A stretch of 64,000 bases of DNA from Flavisolibacter ginsengisoli DSM 18119 (GCF_900129295.1 NZ_FQUU01000004.1:186001-250000); one strand, 5' to 3'. Shown: positions 1-9,055, counted from the first letter of the stretch. Numbers and translations: made by a program. The notes: generated by a model from the sequence alone, not told the origin.

Positions 1-1
1 C

Positions 2-787
2 GCTTTGGTTTGGTCATTCTCACCTGGCAAACCTACACAGGAAGTCCAGGCATTGAGAAGAGAATTGAAACAAAGCATTTCTAAGCTTGAAAATAAGAAC
101 CATGAACTAAATCAAAAGATTGATAATGTAAAAGACCAGGCCCAGGAAGTTATCCAAACGCCTGCAATAAACTATAAAAGTGGTGGTACAGGCTTCCTGC
201 TGGATTCCAAGGGTTACATTGTCACTAATCAACACGTTATTGAAGATGCCAGGCATATCGCTGTACAGGATAATAATGGTGTTGACTTAAATGCTGAAGT
301 TATTTATAGCGATGCACAAAGAGATATTGCTATTTTGAAAATCACTGATAAACGTTATAAATCACCAGGATCTATACCCTATTCCATTAAAGGGTATGGG
401 GGAGACATTGCTGAACCTATTTATACCCTTGGTTATCCAAGAAATGATATTGTTTATGGCGAAGGCTATCTTTCTGCTAAAACAGGGTATAATGGCGACA
501 CATTGAGCTGCCAGATTACAGTACCTGCTAATAGGGGTAATAGTGGAAGCCCTATTCTTAATAAAAACGGTGAAATCATTGGAATCCTGAGTGCCAAACA
601 GAATACTGCTGAGGGCGCTGTGTTTGCAATTCATTCAAAATATATTTTGAATGCACTTAATGAATTACAAAAGGACACTGCTTTTAAAAATGTAAAAACC
701 CCTTCCTCAACAGTTCTTAAAGGAAGCGACAGAATGCAGCAGGTAAAGAAAATCTCTAATTTTGTTTTTATGGTTAAAGTGGATTAA
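2..787 (+). CDS. Trypsin-like serine protease, partial at left edge
   Basis: This is the C-terminal part of an S1C-type (HtrA/trypsin-fold) serine endopeptidase, and the reading frame is open to the window edge. A TTG at position 5 is the first possible start seen, but the real start is probably upstream. A charged heptad-like segment (about residues 10-50) predicts a coiled coil before the protease domain. The catalytic triad is visible as His in TNQHVIED, Asp in RDIAILK and Ser in GNSGSP. No PDZ domain follows, unlike the DegP-type gene at 28150. It probably acts in the periplasm or is membrane-anchored through the missing N-terminus. The substrate is unknown. Confidence 0.85.
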   Translation, partial: ALVWSFSPGKPTQEVQALRRELKQSISKLENKNHELNQKIDNVKDQAQEVIQTPAINYKSGGTGFLLDSKGYIVTNQHVIEDARHIAVQDNNGVDLNAEVIYSDAQRDIAILKITDKRYKSPGSIPYSIKGYGGDIAEPIYTLGYPRNDIVYGEGYLSAKTGYNGDTLSCQITVPANRGNSGSPILNKNGEIIGILSAKQNTAEGAVFAIHSKYILNALNELQKDTAFKNVKTPSSTVLKGSDRMQQVKKISNFVFMVKVD

Positions 788-802
788 GAACTAATATAAA
801 TA

Positions 803-844
803 GAAACTAAAAGGTCCTTGTTTTCACAAGGACCTTTTAGTTTC
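803..844. terminator. Bidirectional intrinsic terminator
   Basis: A perfect 18-bp stem (803-820 with 827-844) encloses a 6-base loop. A-rich and T-rich flanks make it usable from both strands. It sits between the convergent protease and nucleotidyltransferase genes. Confidence 0.85.
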
Positions 845-857
845 TTTAATAATTTGC

Positions 858-1775
858 CTATACATTGGATGAAACACTCCAAAGGTTTGCCGGATAAGAA
901 CCGTTCTCAACCAATTCACTCAAGCTTTTTTGAACTACCGGTGCATCCTCCTTGTAAGTTACCCCAAACCATTGTGAGGAAGTAGGAATTACTTTTATAA
1001 CTCCAAGGTCTTTTTTTATAAACTGATCTGCAGAAAATGGTATTAGGTACTCTGCTTTGGGATTTTCAATATTCTCATCCAGAAACGTTTTAAATCCAGC
1101 CTGGAGAAAAGAAAATATAGAAGGATGGAAACACCAAAAATTCATTGATGCCATTGAATCTTCAGGGAGGCTATGTTTATCTCCATTTGGATCTTCGTAA
1201 ATAATAACACCATTTTCCCTATATATTTTCAATCGTTCATTTATGGCAACCAGGTTGTTCTTTTTATCTACCTCACAAACACCCCTGCTTACCGAACCAT
1301 TTTCAGAAAGTGTCTTGGCTAATTCATATCCAATGATAGCATAAACATCGTCTTTACACTCTGTTGTTAAAAACCGGCAAGCTTTGAGAAAAGCATCGCT
1401 ACCATAAAAATCATCTGCATTAATAACTGCAAAAGGCCCATCTACGGCTTCTTTAGCACACATTATTGCGTGGGAAGTCCCCCATGGTTTTGTTCTGTTT
1501 TCTGGAATTTCATAACCTTCGAGGTATTTATCCATTTCCTGGAATACATATTCTGTCTCAATACGGCCATTTAGTTTGGGTTCAAATATTTCCTTAAAGT
1601 CCTCCGCAAAATCTTCTCTTATTATAAATACTACTTTCTGGAATCCTGCCTTAATTGCATCAAAGATTGAGTAATCCATTATGGTTTCTCCGCTAGGGCC
1701 AAATTGTTGGATCTGTTTCATACTTCCATATCTAGATGCCATCCCGGCGGCCATTATAACTAATGTTGGTTTCAT
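858..1775 (-). CDS. Sugar nucleotidyltransferase family protein
   Basis: A 305-aa protein of the NTP_transferase family (glucose-1-phosphate thymidylyl/uridylyltransferase fold). These enzymes couple an NTP to a sugar phosphate and release pyrophosphate. The N-terminus has the nucleotide-binding signature AAGMASRYGSMKQ, close to the usual GxGTRxxxxTxxxPK but divergent. VINADDFYG is the metal-binding aspartate region. The ORF is full length for the family and begins with ATG at 1775. No sugar-pathway neighbours are present, so the substrate cannot be assigned. It is convergent with the upstream protease and divergent from the PLP enzyme. Confidence 0.82.
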   Translation of the reverse strand: MKPTLVIMAAGMASRYGSMKQIQQFGPSGETIMDYSIFDAIKAGFQKVVFIIREDFAEDFKEIFEPKLNGRIETEYVFQEMDKYLEGYEIPENRTKPWGTSHAIMCAKEAVDGPFAVINADDFYGSDAFLKACRFLTTECKDDVYAIIGYELAKTLSENGSVSRGVCEVDKKNNLVAINERLKIYRENGVIIYEDPNGDKHSLPEDSMASMNFWCFHPSIFSFLQAGFKTFLDENIENPKAEYLIPFSADQFIKKDLGVIKVIPTSSQWFGVTYKEDAPVVQKSLSELVENGSYPANLWSVSSNV

Positions 1776-1827
1776 ATATGATTTTTAATCGGGCCCGAAA
1801 TTAAATAAATTAGAATTTTGACAGATA

Positions 1828-2712
1828 ATGAGTTTGATTCCATTTCAAAAAAGCAAAGTCGTCCCAATTTCTATTAACTATAAAATTCATACCACGCTTG
1901 ATGTGTTAAGATTGGATGAGATCCATCCTGTTGTTTCGGGTAATAAATGGTTTAAATTAAAAAAATATCTTCAGGATGCACTGGATAAAAATAAAAAAGC
2001 CATTCTGACCTATGGCGGCCCTTATTCAAATCATATTGTAGCAACAGCTGCAACAAGTCACTACTACAATATTAAGAGCATTGGAATCATCAGGGGTGAA
2101 AAGCCAAAATTTCTTACTCACACACTTCAACATGCCCTCTCTTATAATATGGAACTTCATTTCATTGATAGAAGAGATTTTAAAGAAAAATGTATTCCTA
2201 AAACGGCTTTGGATCCAGAGGACATTTACTTTATCATTGAAGGAGGTTATGGAATAAATGGAATGCTAGGGGCTATGGAAATATTACAACAGGTAGATAG
2301 GAATGTATATACCCATATCCTGGCGGCCGTTGGTACTGGTACTATGCTAAGTGGATTGATAGCCGCAGCTTTACCCGGTCAACAGGTAATTGGTATCCCT
2401 ATATTGAAAGATTATTCATTAGAACAAAATATTAAAGCATTATTACCACATGAAAAGCAAAACTTTGAATTGATCTATGATTATCATTTTGGTGGTTATG
2501 CCAAAAAATCACCAGAATTGATCCAATTCATGAATAATTTCTACGAACAAACTGAAATACCAACAGATTTTGTTTATACAGGAAAACTATTTTATGCTGT
2601 CAATGATCTATTAACAAAAGGTTTCTTTCAAAAAAACAGTAAGGTCCTTGTTATTCACAGCGGTGGGCTCCAGGGAAACCTATCCCTCCCGAAGGGAACG
2701 TTAATATTTTAA
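1828..2712 (+). CDS. PLP-dependent deaminase/desulfhydrase (ACC deaminase/D-cysteine desulfhydrase family)
   Basis: A 294-aa fold-type II PLP enzyme. SGNKWFKLKKYL near residue 38 holds the lysine expected to form the Schiff base (family GNKxRKL). TYGGPYSNH is the substrate/PLP-contact loop, VGTGTMLSGL the phosphate-binding loop, and HSGGLQGN a C-terminal active-site segment. Members act on D-cysteine or 1-aminocyclopropane-1-carboxylate. The true substrate cannot be read from sequence. The protein is shorter than the roughly 330 aa usual for the family, but its ends look intact. Confidence 0.85.
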   Translation: MSLIPFQKSKVVPISINYKIHTTLDVLRLDEIHPVVSGNKWFKLKKYLQDALDKNKKAILTYGGPYSNHIVATAATSHYYNIKSIGIIRGEKPKFLTHTLQHALSYNMELHFIDRRDFKEKCIPKTALDPEDIYFIIEGGYGINGMLGAMEILQQVDRNVYTHILAAVGTGTMLSGLIAAALPGQQVIGIPILKDYSLEQNIKALLPHEKQNFELIYDYHFGGYAKKSPELIQFMNNFYEQTEIPTDFVYTGKLFYAVNDLLTKGFFQKNSKVLVIHSGGLQGNLSLPKGTLIF

Positions 2713-2732
2713 TCGAAAAAGCAAGGTGCAAT

Positions 2733-2740
2733 TATATTTG
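2733..2740 (+). promoter_or_regulatory. -7 box TATATTTG
   Basis: Exact match to the Bacteroidota -7 consensus TAnnTTTG, 34 bases before the ATG at 2775. No convincing -33 element is visible. Confidence 0.5.
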
Positions 2741-2774
2741 CATGGTTTGCCAGGATGAAAGCTAAAGCCTAATT

Positions 2775-3464
2775 ATGAAGCGTATTATTTTCCTCTCTCT
2801 TGTATTGATGATTTTCACAACAAACCTTTCCAGGGTTTTTGCCCAGGATACTTTGCCACGTTTTACGGTTAAAAATGCTGGTAATAACCGGATTATTATA
2901 GGTTGGGTGAATAATTATCCTGTGACAAAACAAATTTCAATTCAGCGCTCTTTTGATAGTTTAAAAAATTATAAAACTATTTTAAGTGTAACTGATCCCT
3001 CAGCCATTCAAAATGGTTTTGCTGATACAAAGGCTTCAAATGATCATATGTTTTACAGGTTATTTATCAATCTTGATAAGGGAGAATTTTTCGTTACACC
3101 TCCTCAAAAACCTTTAATAGATACATCGGTAGCTGTTACCCACCCTGTTGAACCACCTAAGAATAAAGATGTAATAGCAAACAAACCTTTTCCTAAAAAA
3201 CCTGATTTCCTTCCTTCATTTTATGTCTATACTAATAAAGATGGCTATGTTTTTATAAATCTACCTGATGCTGACAAGAAAAAATATCATATTAAATTCT
3301 ATGAGGAAAATGATGAGCTTCTTTTTGAAATCAAAAGTATTAAGGAACCTGCATTGACATTGGATAAGACAAATTTCATTCATTCCGGATGGTTTAAATT
3401 TGAATTATACAGTGACGAAAAGCTTATCGAGAAAAATAAAATATATTTGTCTAAGGAATTCTAA
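2775..3464 (+). CDS. Hypothetical secreted protein
   Basis: A 229-aa protein not recognised as a named family. An N-terminal signal peptide (Lys/Arg followed by a hydrophobic core, cleavage near residue 23 after VFAQ) predicts export. Residues about 30-115 resemble a beta-sandwich, fibronectin-like segment, with a tryptophan strand followed by QRSFDS and YRLF. A proline-rich linker and a second beta-rich half follow. It overlaps the convergent lipB gene by 4 bases at the stop codons. Confidence 0.75.
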   Translation: MKRIIFLSLVLMIFTTNLSRVFAQDTLPRFTVKNAGNNRIIIGWVNNYPVTKQISIQRSFDSLKNYKTILSVTDPSAIQNGFADTKASNDHMFYRLFINLDKGEFFVTPPQKPLIDTSVAVTHPVEPPKNKDVIANKPFPKKPDFLPSFYVYTNKDGYVFINLPDADKKKYHIKFYEENDELLFEIKSIKEPALTLDKTNFIHSGWFKFELYSDEKLIEKNKIYLSKEF

Positions 3465-4174
3465 ACCATTTTTACATTAAATACACTTTCGAAGTTCTTT
3501 ACAATTTTTTCTTTTACAGTTGATATTTCAACTTCATGGCCTAATTCTTCTTTTATAGATGTCACCTTTTTATCAGGGATGCCACAGGGAATGATATGAT
3601 CGAAATATGTCAGGTCGGTATTAACATTTAAAGCAAAACCATGCATGGTTATCCACCTGCTGCACCTTACCCCCATTGCACAGATTTTACGTTCTTTGCC
3701 TTTTACTGTACTATCTATCCAAACACCGGTTTCACCTTTAGATCTTTCTCCTCTAATATCAAAATCCTTAAGTGTCAGAATAATTACTTCTTCTAGCTCA
3801 CGCAGATACCTTCCAATATCAGTATAAAATTTTTCAAGATCCAGTATAGGGTATCCAACTATTTGTTCAGGGCCATGAAAAGTTATATCTCCCCCCCTGT
3901 TGGTGTGAAAAAACTGTATGTTACGGGCATTGCGTTCTTCTTCACTTATCAGGACATGATCAATTTTGCCACTTTTACCCAAAGTATATACAGGTGGATG
4001 TTCAACCAATAATAAATAGTTTGTTGTGGATATACTGTTAAAGGACTCGCTTGCATCACTATTCAATTTGGCTTTGACCTCCAGGTTTCCCTTCAATAAA
4101 TTTTCCTGGTAATCCCAGGCATCTTTATATTTCATTTTCCCCAGGTCTTTGAATTCCACCATTTTAGTATCCAT
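3461..4174 (-). CDS. lipB: Octanoyl-[acyl carrier protein]:protein octanoyltransferase
   Basis: LipB (237 aa) transfers octanoyl from ACP to the lipoyl domains of 2-oxoacid dehydrogenases and the glycine cleavage H protein, the first step of lipoate biosynthesis in the cytoplasm. Family signatures are present: RGGDITFHGPEQ, the catalytic lysine in KICAMGVR, and the catalytic cysteine in IIPCGI. ATG at 4174 lies only 4 bases from a -7 box, so translation may be leaderless. An in-frame ATG at 4162 is an alternative. No lipA is adjacent. Confidence 0.95.
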   Translation of the reverse strand: MDTKMVEFKDLGKMKYKDAWDYQENLLKGNLEVKAKLNSDASESFNSISTTNYLLLVEHPPVYTLGKSGKIDHVLISEEERNARNIQFFHTNRGGDITFHGPEQIVGYPILDLEKFYTDIGRYLRELEEVIILTLKDFDIRGERSKGETGVWIDSTVKGKERKICAMGVRCSRWITMHGFALNVNTDLTYFDHIIPCGIPDKKVTSIKEELGHEVEISTVKEKIVKNFESVFNVKMV

Positions 4175-4178
4175 AACT

Positions 4179-4186
4179 CAAAATTA
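4179..4186 (-). promoter_or_regulatory. -7 box TAATTTTG for lipB
   Basis: Exact TAnnTTTG on the minus strand, 4 bases upstream of the lipB ATG. It is divergent from the box at 4203, and the two lie 16 bases apart in a very compact divergent promoter. Confidence 0.55.
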
Positions 4187-4202
4187 CCAACTTTACACCC
4201 TT

Positions 4203-4210
4203 TATTTTTG
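4203..4210 (+). promoter_or_regulatory. -7 box TATTTTTG for the RluA-type gene
   Basis: Exact TAnnTTTG match ending 6 bases before the ATG at 4217. The final TTG of the box could be mistaken for a start codon at 4208. Confidence 0.6.
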
Positions 4211-4216
4211 CAACAT

Positions 4217-5275
4217 ATGAGCATAGAGGCAATTGGTCCCGTAAACGATGACCAACCGGAAAGCAATGATGAACTGTATGAAAGGTTCACATTTACAATT
4301 GACAAAGGTCAGGAGCCTTACCGTATAGATAAATTTCTTATGAACCGGCTGGAAGGTGCTACCCGCAATAAACTTCAGCGTGCAATCAATTCAGGCCTGG
4401 TTCTGGTAAATAATAAGGAAGTTAAACAGAACTATAAGGTAAAGCCTTATGATCAAATAGTTATCTATTCAGATCTTTCACCTGAATCAACTGAAGTTGT
4501 TCCGGAAAATATTCCATTAAATATAGTTTTTGAAGATGATGACATAATTATTATTAACAAACCCGCAGGCATGGTTGTGCACCCGGGAAGTGGAAATTAT
4601 AATGGCACTCTTTTAAACGGAATTGCCTGGTATCTCCAACAAAAAATCCCGGATATTTCTGAAGATGTATTGCCACGTTTTGGACTGGTACACAGAATAG
4701 ATAAAAACACAAGTGGGCTATTGGTGTTGGCCAAAAATGAGAAAGCCATGCGACACCTGGCAAAGCAATTTTATGACCACACGGTGAAAAGAAAATACAT
4801 CGCGCTTGTTTGGGGAGATGTGGAAAATGATTCAGGAACTATAGTGGCTCATGTAGGCCGTAACTTAAGACACAGAAAATTGTTTGAGGCTTACCCTGAA
4901 GGTGACCATGGAAAAGAAGCCATCACCCATTATTCAGTATTGGAAAGATTTAATTATGTCACCCTGCTACAATGTATTTTGGAAACAGGAAGAACACACC
5001 AGATACGTGTTCACATGAAACATATTGGTCATCCCTTGTTCAACGATGATTTCTATGGAGGTGATAAGATCGTAAAAGGCACAATATTCAGTAAGTATAA
5101 ACAATTCGTTGATAATTGTTTTATGATTTGTCAAAGACAGGCATTGCATGCCAAGACACTTGGATTTATCCATCCAGTTACTGGCAATGAGGTCTTTTTT
5201 GAAACAGAGTTGCCTAAGGATATCAGCCAGGTAATAGAAAAATGGAGAAATTATGTTAGAACAATAAGGGATTAA
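4217..5275 (+). CDS. rluD: RluA-family 23S rRNA pseudouridine synthase
   Basis: An RNA pseudouridine synthase of about 352 aa that isomerises uridines in large-subunit rRNA. An N-terminal S4 RNA-binding domain (about residues 25-85, IDKFLMNRLEGATRNKLQRAI) precedes the catalytic domain. The catalytic aspartate is in the signature GLVHRIDKNTSGLLVLAKN, and RTHQIRVHMKHIGHP is the conserved C-terminal motif. The start was placed at ATG 4217 because the TTG at 4208 lies inside the promoter box. Assignment to RluD rather than another RluA paralogue is by domain layout only. Confidence 0.9.
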   Translation: MSIEAIGPVNDDQPESNDELYERFTFTIDKGQEPYRIDKFLMNRLEGATRNKLQRAINSGLVLVNNKEVKQNYKVKPYDQIVIYSDLSPESTEVVPENIPLNIVFEDDDIIIINKPAGMVVHPGSGNYNGTLLNGIAWYLQQKIPDISEDVLPRFGLVHRIDKNTSGLLVLAKNEKAMRHLAKQFYDHTVKRKYIALVWGDVENDSGTIVAHVGRNLRHRKLFEAYPEGDHGKEAITHYSVLERFNYVTLLQCILETGRTHQIRVHMKHIGHPLFNDDFYGGDKIVKGTIFSKYKQFVDNCFMICQRQALHAKTLGFIHPVTGNEVFFETELPKDISQVIEKWRNYVRTIRD

Positions 5276-5277
5276 CA

Positions 5278-5297
5278 AAGGAAAGATTATCCTTTTT
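5278..5297 (+). terminator. Weak hairpin terminator
   Basis: A 6-bp stem AAAGGA/TCCTTT with a short T run directly follows the RluA-type gene and overlaps the stop codon of the convergent gene. The stem is short, so confidence is limited. Confidence 0.35.
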
Positions 5298-6228
5298 CAA
5301 AATCAAACAAGGTGGCAGTAAAAGTCCCCCTTTCTCTTTTTTTAAAAAGCACCTTCCAGTTGCCATTGTACCTAAGGACCTGGGGAACCAGCCATTCGTC
5401 AAATTTTGTCATTTGGACCTCCATGTGTACATTGAAATCATATAGAGGTGTATTATAGCTAAGATCATAATTACGGGCTACGATCTCCATGGTTTTGGCA
5501 TTGAACCAGGTAGTGATGCCATCAAAAACAATTTTATCCCTGTCCGGGGCACTTAGTTCATCCTTTGCCCTTATGCTGAATACATAACAATTCTGGCCAC
5601 TCATCTCCCCCATGTCTATTAAGTAATTATAATAACGGGACATGCCAGGATCAAAAATGTCCACTTTATCTCCCATGAAGGGTATCCCCGGAATTTTCTT
5701 TCCGGGATCAAAAAACAACATCTTTAATTGCTCTTTATGTTTTTCTATCCCGGATTTTTCTTTTACTCTCCTTTCAATGCCATTTACAATATTAGTCTCA
5801 TTACAGACCCTCCCTTTGGTAAAAAAAAGACTTGAATATAATTCAGCCGTATAATAATCCATTATATCTCCCTTAGTTTGCTGCTGCAAAACTTCCATTT
5901 CCCGGCAATTATTCAAACGATGCTGTTTTGTTTTACTATACAGGGAAGCATTAATATTTCCTGTTTTATCCAGCATCTTAATGTCATTGATAGATGTGTA
6001 GCCGACAAGATGAAGGTTTTTAAATGCCTTATAAAAGCTTGAATCATTTTTTACCCTTTGGAGAAAGTTCACCACATCCAGATCATTACGAATCACTACC
6101 TCGCTCATTACAGTAATCTTGCTCAAGATTTGGGCATCTGATGTATCAGTTTGCCCATAACAACTACTGGTAAAACATCCGCAACCAATGGCTATACTAC
6201 ATACAATAAGCTTAGCAATAATTTCCAT
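5287..6228 (-). CDS. Hypothetical exported protein
   Basis: A 313-aa protein of unknown function. The N-terminus is a signal peptide with a cysteine-rich end (TSSCYGQ) that may be a lipobox, so it could be a lipoprotein. The body contains a conserved-looking C-terminal half (YDLSYNTPLYDFNVHMEV, then WLVPQVLRYNGNW) that resembles the beta-rich C-termini of Bacteroidota envelope proteins. No catalytic motif was recognised. The gene stands alone and is convergent with the RluA-type gene. Confidence 0.75.
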   Translation of the reverse strand: MEIIAKLIVCSIAIGCGCFTSSCYGQTDTSDAQILSKITVMSEVVIRNDLDVVNFLQRVKNDSSFYKAFKNLHLVGYTSINDIKMLDKTGNINASLYSKTKQHRLNNCREMEVLQQQTKGDIMDYYTAELYSSLFFTKGRVCNETNIVNGIERRVKEKSGIEKHKEQLKMLFFDPGKKIPGIPFMGDKVDIFDPGMSRYYNYLIDMGEMSGQNCYVFSIRAKDELSAPDRDKIVFDGITTWFNAKTMEIVARNYDLSYNTPLYDFNVHMEVQMTKFDEWLVPQVLRYNGNWKVLFKKRERGTFTATLFDFEKG

Positions 6229-6299
6229 AATATCGATTTTAATCGGCTGACCAGTGAGCCAATTTGTACACTATATTCTTTGGAAATATTATAGTTGGC

Positions 6300-6884
6300 C
6301 TATTTTGAGAATGACATTTTATAGTCAACCTTTATATTGCCCTTTGAAATATCATCAAGCTTTCTTTTCAAAAGCTTCCTTTTTAATGGAGATAGGTAAT
6401 CTATAAATAGCTTCCCATCAATATGGTCGTACTCATGAAGAATGATGCGGGCTGTTACGCCATTAAAAGTACGGGTATGCTTTTTAAAATTTTGATCCAA
6501 ATATTCAAGTGTTACTTCCTCTGCCCTGTATATGTCTTCCCTGATCTTTGGAATGCTTAAACAACCTTCATTATAAGCCCAGTCGTCACCGTGCTCTTCA
6601 ATAATATGAGCATTGATAAATACCTGCTTAATACCAGGAGCATCAGGGTAATTTTCTTCTTCCTTATCTTTTTCATCCATGTTAGAGAATATCTGGGCAC
6701 TATCCATGACAAACAACCTTATATCCCTTCCCACCTGTGGAGCAGCTAGTCCTACCCCATTACTGGCATACATGGTTTCCCACATATCCTCAATAAGTTT
6801 GTCAAGATTAGGATAATTCTCATCAATATCATGACCTACTTTTCTTAAAATAGGATTACCATATGCTACAATAGGAAGAATCAT
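6300..6884 (-). CDS. def: Peptide deformylase
   Basis: A 194-aa Fe/Zn deformylase that removes the N-formyl group from nascent proteins. All three family motifs are present: GVGLAAPQVG, EGCLSIP (metal-ligand cysteine) and HEYDHIDG (two metal-ligand histidines and the catalytic glutamate). An acidic insertion (MDEKDKEEENYPD) lies between the first two motifs. The start was placed at ATG 6884 (MILPIVAYGNP). The longer frame to 6917 begins with the TTG of a -7 promoter box. Confidence 0.95.
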   Translation of the reverse strand: MILPIVAYGNPILRKVGHDIDENYPNLDKLIEDMWETMYASNGVGLAAPQVGRDIRLFVMDSAQIFSNMDEKDKEEENYPDAPGIKQVFINAHIIEEHGDDWAYNEGCLSIPKIREDIYRAEEVTLEYLDQNFKKHTRTFNGVTARIILHEYDHIDGKLFIDYLSPLKRKLLKRKLDDISKGNIKVDYKMSFSK

Positions 6885-6914
6885 TATTAAATATAATTTG
6901 GAATTCCAGCCCCG

Positions 6915-6922
6915 CAAAAATA
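6915..6922 (-). promoter_or_regulatory. -7 box TATTTTTG for def
   Basis: Exact TAnnTTTG on the minus strand, 30 bases upstream of the ATG at 6884. It supports the downstream start of def. Confidence 0.55.
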
Positions 6923-6966
6923 AAGCAATGTTGCAAAGCTATTATGGTCGAAAATCTTATTAAATC

Positions 6967-7383
6967 CTAAAGTTGGCTGGATTGCATGTATTCCTGTAAT
7001 AGTATAGTTGCAGCTATTTCATCAATCCTCCCCTTTTCCTGCCGTTGCTTTTTCTTTAGCCCCATGTCTATCATAGCTTGAGATGCCATTTTTGAAGAAT
7101 ATCTTTCATCAACTTCTTTGATAGGTACACCAGGAAAGAATTTTTTGAATGCTGTGATGAACTTTTGGACAAGTGCTGTTGCGTGAGTGGCAGAGTCATC
7201 CAAATTCACAGGCATTCCAATGATGACCAATTCAACTTGTTCTTTTAAAAAATACCCTTTTAAAAATCCAATCAGTTTTGGTGTTTCAACCGTGGCCAGG
7301 CCGGTAGCTATAATTTTAAGCGGATCGGAAACTGCCAATCCGCTTCTTTTACCACCATAATCAATTGAAACTATTCTGCCCAT
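6967..7383 (-). CDS. ruvX: Putative pre-16S rRNA nuclease / Holliday junction resolvase RuvX (YqgF)
   Basis: A 138-aa YqgF-family protein with an RNase H-like fold. Known members process the 16S rRNA 5' end, and a Holliday-junction role has also been proposed. Acidic active-site motifs are visible in SIDYGGKRSGLAVSD, in VDERYSS, and in the C-terminal KGRIDEIAATILLQEY. Length is normal. It lies 82 bases upstream of def on the same strand and may be co-transcribed with it. Confidence 0.92.
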   Translation of the reverse strand: MGRIVSIDYGGKRSGLAVSDPLKIIATGLATVETPKLIGFLKGYFLKEQVELVIIGMPVNLDDSATHATALVQKFITAFKKFFPGVPIKEVDERYSSKMASQAMIDMGLKKKQRQEKGRIDEIAATILLQEYMQSSQL

Positions 7384-7430
7384 TGTAGTACATTATAATG
7401 TCTTATTGAAATAGAAATTGAAATTTGGCC

Positions 7431-8339
7431 TTATTTAATAAACAGGTCACTTATTACAAATACCGCAAAAACTACGCTTGCTATACCATTCATTGTCATA
7501 AAAGCTAAATTCACCCTTCTCAAGTCATTTGGTTTCACTATGGAATGTTGATAAACCAGGCAAATGCCAAATACCAGGACACCCAACCAGTACAACCAAC
7601 CAAACACTCCTAATTTACCGGCAAGAACGACAGTTGCCAGGCTCAAAAAATGCAATACTTCTGAGATTCGTAATGCCTTTTCTTTTCCTACCAGGGCTGG
7701 AATTGAATAAAGATTTTGTGATTGATCAAATTCTACATCCTGTAAAGCGTATATGATATCAAAGCCACTTACCCAGAATAACACTGCAAATGAAAATAGA
7801 ACTGGCAACCAATGAAAAGAGCCGGTAACGGCTAAATAGGCGCCTATTGGGGCTAAAGACAAACCCAAACCAAGGATAATATGACATAAGGCTGTATAGC
7901 GCTTAGTATAACTATATCCCAACACCACTGCCAGGGCAACCGGTGCCAGGAAAAAACAAACCCGGTTTATAAAAAAGGTTGTCGCAATAAATAAAATGCA
8001 ATTGATAATAGTAAATGCCAGTGCATTTTTAGGCTTGATAATACCTTTAGGAATCTCCCGTATGGCAGTTCGTGGGTTTAATGCATCCCATTTATGGTCC
8101 AGGAAACGGTTAAAAGCCATCGCCGCACTTCTGGCAAATACCATACAGAGGATTACCAGCACTAATTTTACCAAAACTATATTCCATTCAATAAATAATG
8201 GAAAGATCCTGGTATGCCAACCTGGGACTATAGAGGTAAATTCGGCTAACCCTAAAAAAAAACCGATGAGGGCGAAAGGCATGGCGAAAATTGTATGCGC
8301 GAATTTTATTAAAGAAAGATAATTTTTTACTTTATACAT
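7431..8339 (-). CDS. UbiA-family prenyltransferase (4-hydroxybenzoate polyprenyltransferase-like)
   Basis: A 302-aa integral membrane prenyltransferase with about 8-9 hydrophobic helices. The first aspartate motif is NRFLDHKWDALNPRTA and the second is YALQDVEFDQ. Both bind Mg-polyprenyl diphosphate. This sequence type is the UbiA-like subgroup often found in bacteria that make menaquinone by the futalosine route (MqnP), but no mqn genes are nearby, so the quinone assignment is inference. ATG at 8339 is 10 bases from a -7 box. Confidence 0.85.
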   Translation of the reverse strand: MYKVKNYLSLIKFAHTIFAMPFALIGFFLGLAEFTSIVPGWHTRIFPLFIEWNIVLVKLVLVILCMVFARSAAMAFNRFLDHKWDALNPRTAIREIPKGIIKPKNALAFTIINCILFIATTFFINRVCFFLAPVALAVVLGYSYTKRYTALCHIILGLGLSLAPIGAYLAVTGSFHWLPVLFSFAVLFWVSGFDIIYALQDVEFDQSQNLYSIPALVGKEKALRISEVLHFLSLATVVLAGKLGVFGWLYWLGVLVFGICLVYQHSIVKPNDLRRVNLAFMTMNGIASVVFAVFVISDLFIK

Positions 8340-8349
8340 AATGAAGGCG

Positions 8350-8357
8350 CAAAGGTA
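8350..8357 (-). promoter_or_regulatory. -7 box TACCTTTG for the prenyltransferase gene
   Basis: Exact TAnnTTTG on the minus strand, with only 10 bases between it and the ATG at 8339. The leader would be a few bases at most. Confidence 0.55.
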
Positions 8358-8421
8358 CTTTCAATTTTTACAGGTAAACAGCTGATTTGATTGGTTGCTC
8401 GATATGAGTAAAATCATTGTC

Positions 8422-8949
8422 TTATCGCAAATTTCCTGTTTGTAACTTATTACGGACAAGTTCCCAAAGTACCACACCGGCAGCAACTGAAACATTTAAA
8501 GAATGCTTCATTCCGAATTGAGGAATTTCCAGGCAACCGTCGCAGCGTTCTATAGTAGATTGCTCTACTCCTGAAACTTCATTGCCAAAGACAACTGCAA
8601 TCTTACCATCGAATTGTTCAATTGCATTCAATTTTAAGCTATTCACTGCTTGTTCCACAGCGTAAATAGTATACCCCTCATTCTTCAATTCCAATAAGGC
8701 ATCATTTATATATTTAAAATGTTTCCAGGATACTGTTTCATCAGCACCCAGGGCTGTCTTTTTGATCTCCTTATGAGGTGGATGAGCGGTATAGCCGCAG
8801 ATATAAATAGCTTCCAGTAAAAAGGCATCCGCGGTACGAAAAATACTTCCAACATTATACGCACTTCTGACATTTTCCAGAATGGCTATTATCGGCATTT
8901 TACTGGATTCCCTGAATTCTTCCACTGATTTGCGGTTCAATTCATCCAT
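8422..8949 (-). CDS. TrmH/SpoU-family RNA 2'-O-methyltransferase
   Basis: A SPOUT methyltransferase of about 175 aa that methylates ribose 2'-OH in tRNA or rRNA using AdoMet. The trefoil-knot motifs are present: NVRSAYNVGSIFRTADAF, VVFGNEVSGV and the C-terminal LNVSVAAGVVLWEL. There is no extra RNA-binding domain. The start was set at ATG 8949. A TTG at 8967 in the same frame would add 6 residues. It is divergent from mutS. Confidence 0.9.
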   Translation of the reverse strand: MDELNRKSVEEFRESSKMPIIAILENVRSAYNVGSIFRTADAFLLEAIYICGYTAHPPHKEIKKTALGADETVSWKHFKYINDALLELKNEGYTIYAVEQAVNSLKLNAIEQFDGKIAVVFGNEVSGVEQSTIERCDGCLEIPQFGMKHSLNVSVAAGVVLWELVRNKLQTGNLR

Positions 8950-8984
8950 CGATAGTTTTCTTACCAAATTTTCTTGTTTTGCCG

Positions 8985-8992
8985 CAAAAGTA
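8985..8992 (-). promoter_or_regulatory. -7 box TACTTTTG for the SpoU-type gene
   Basis: Exact TAnnTTTG on the minus strand, 35 bases upstream of the ATG at 8949. Confidence 0.5.
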
Positions 8993-9055
8993 ACCAGCCA
9001 ACTCTTAAGTGGATAAAAAATGGGTTTATAAAGGGAGATTTCCTTTGGTGCCGCT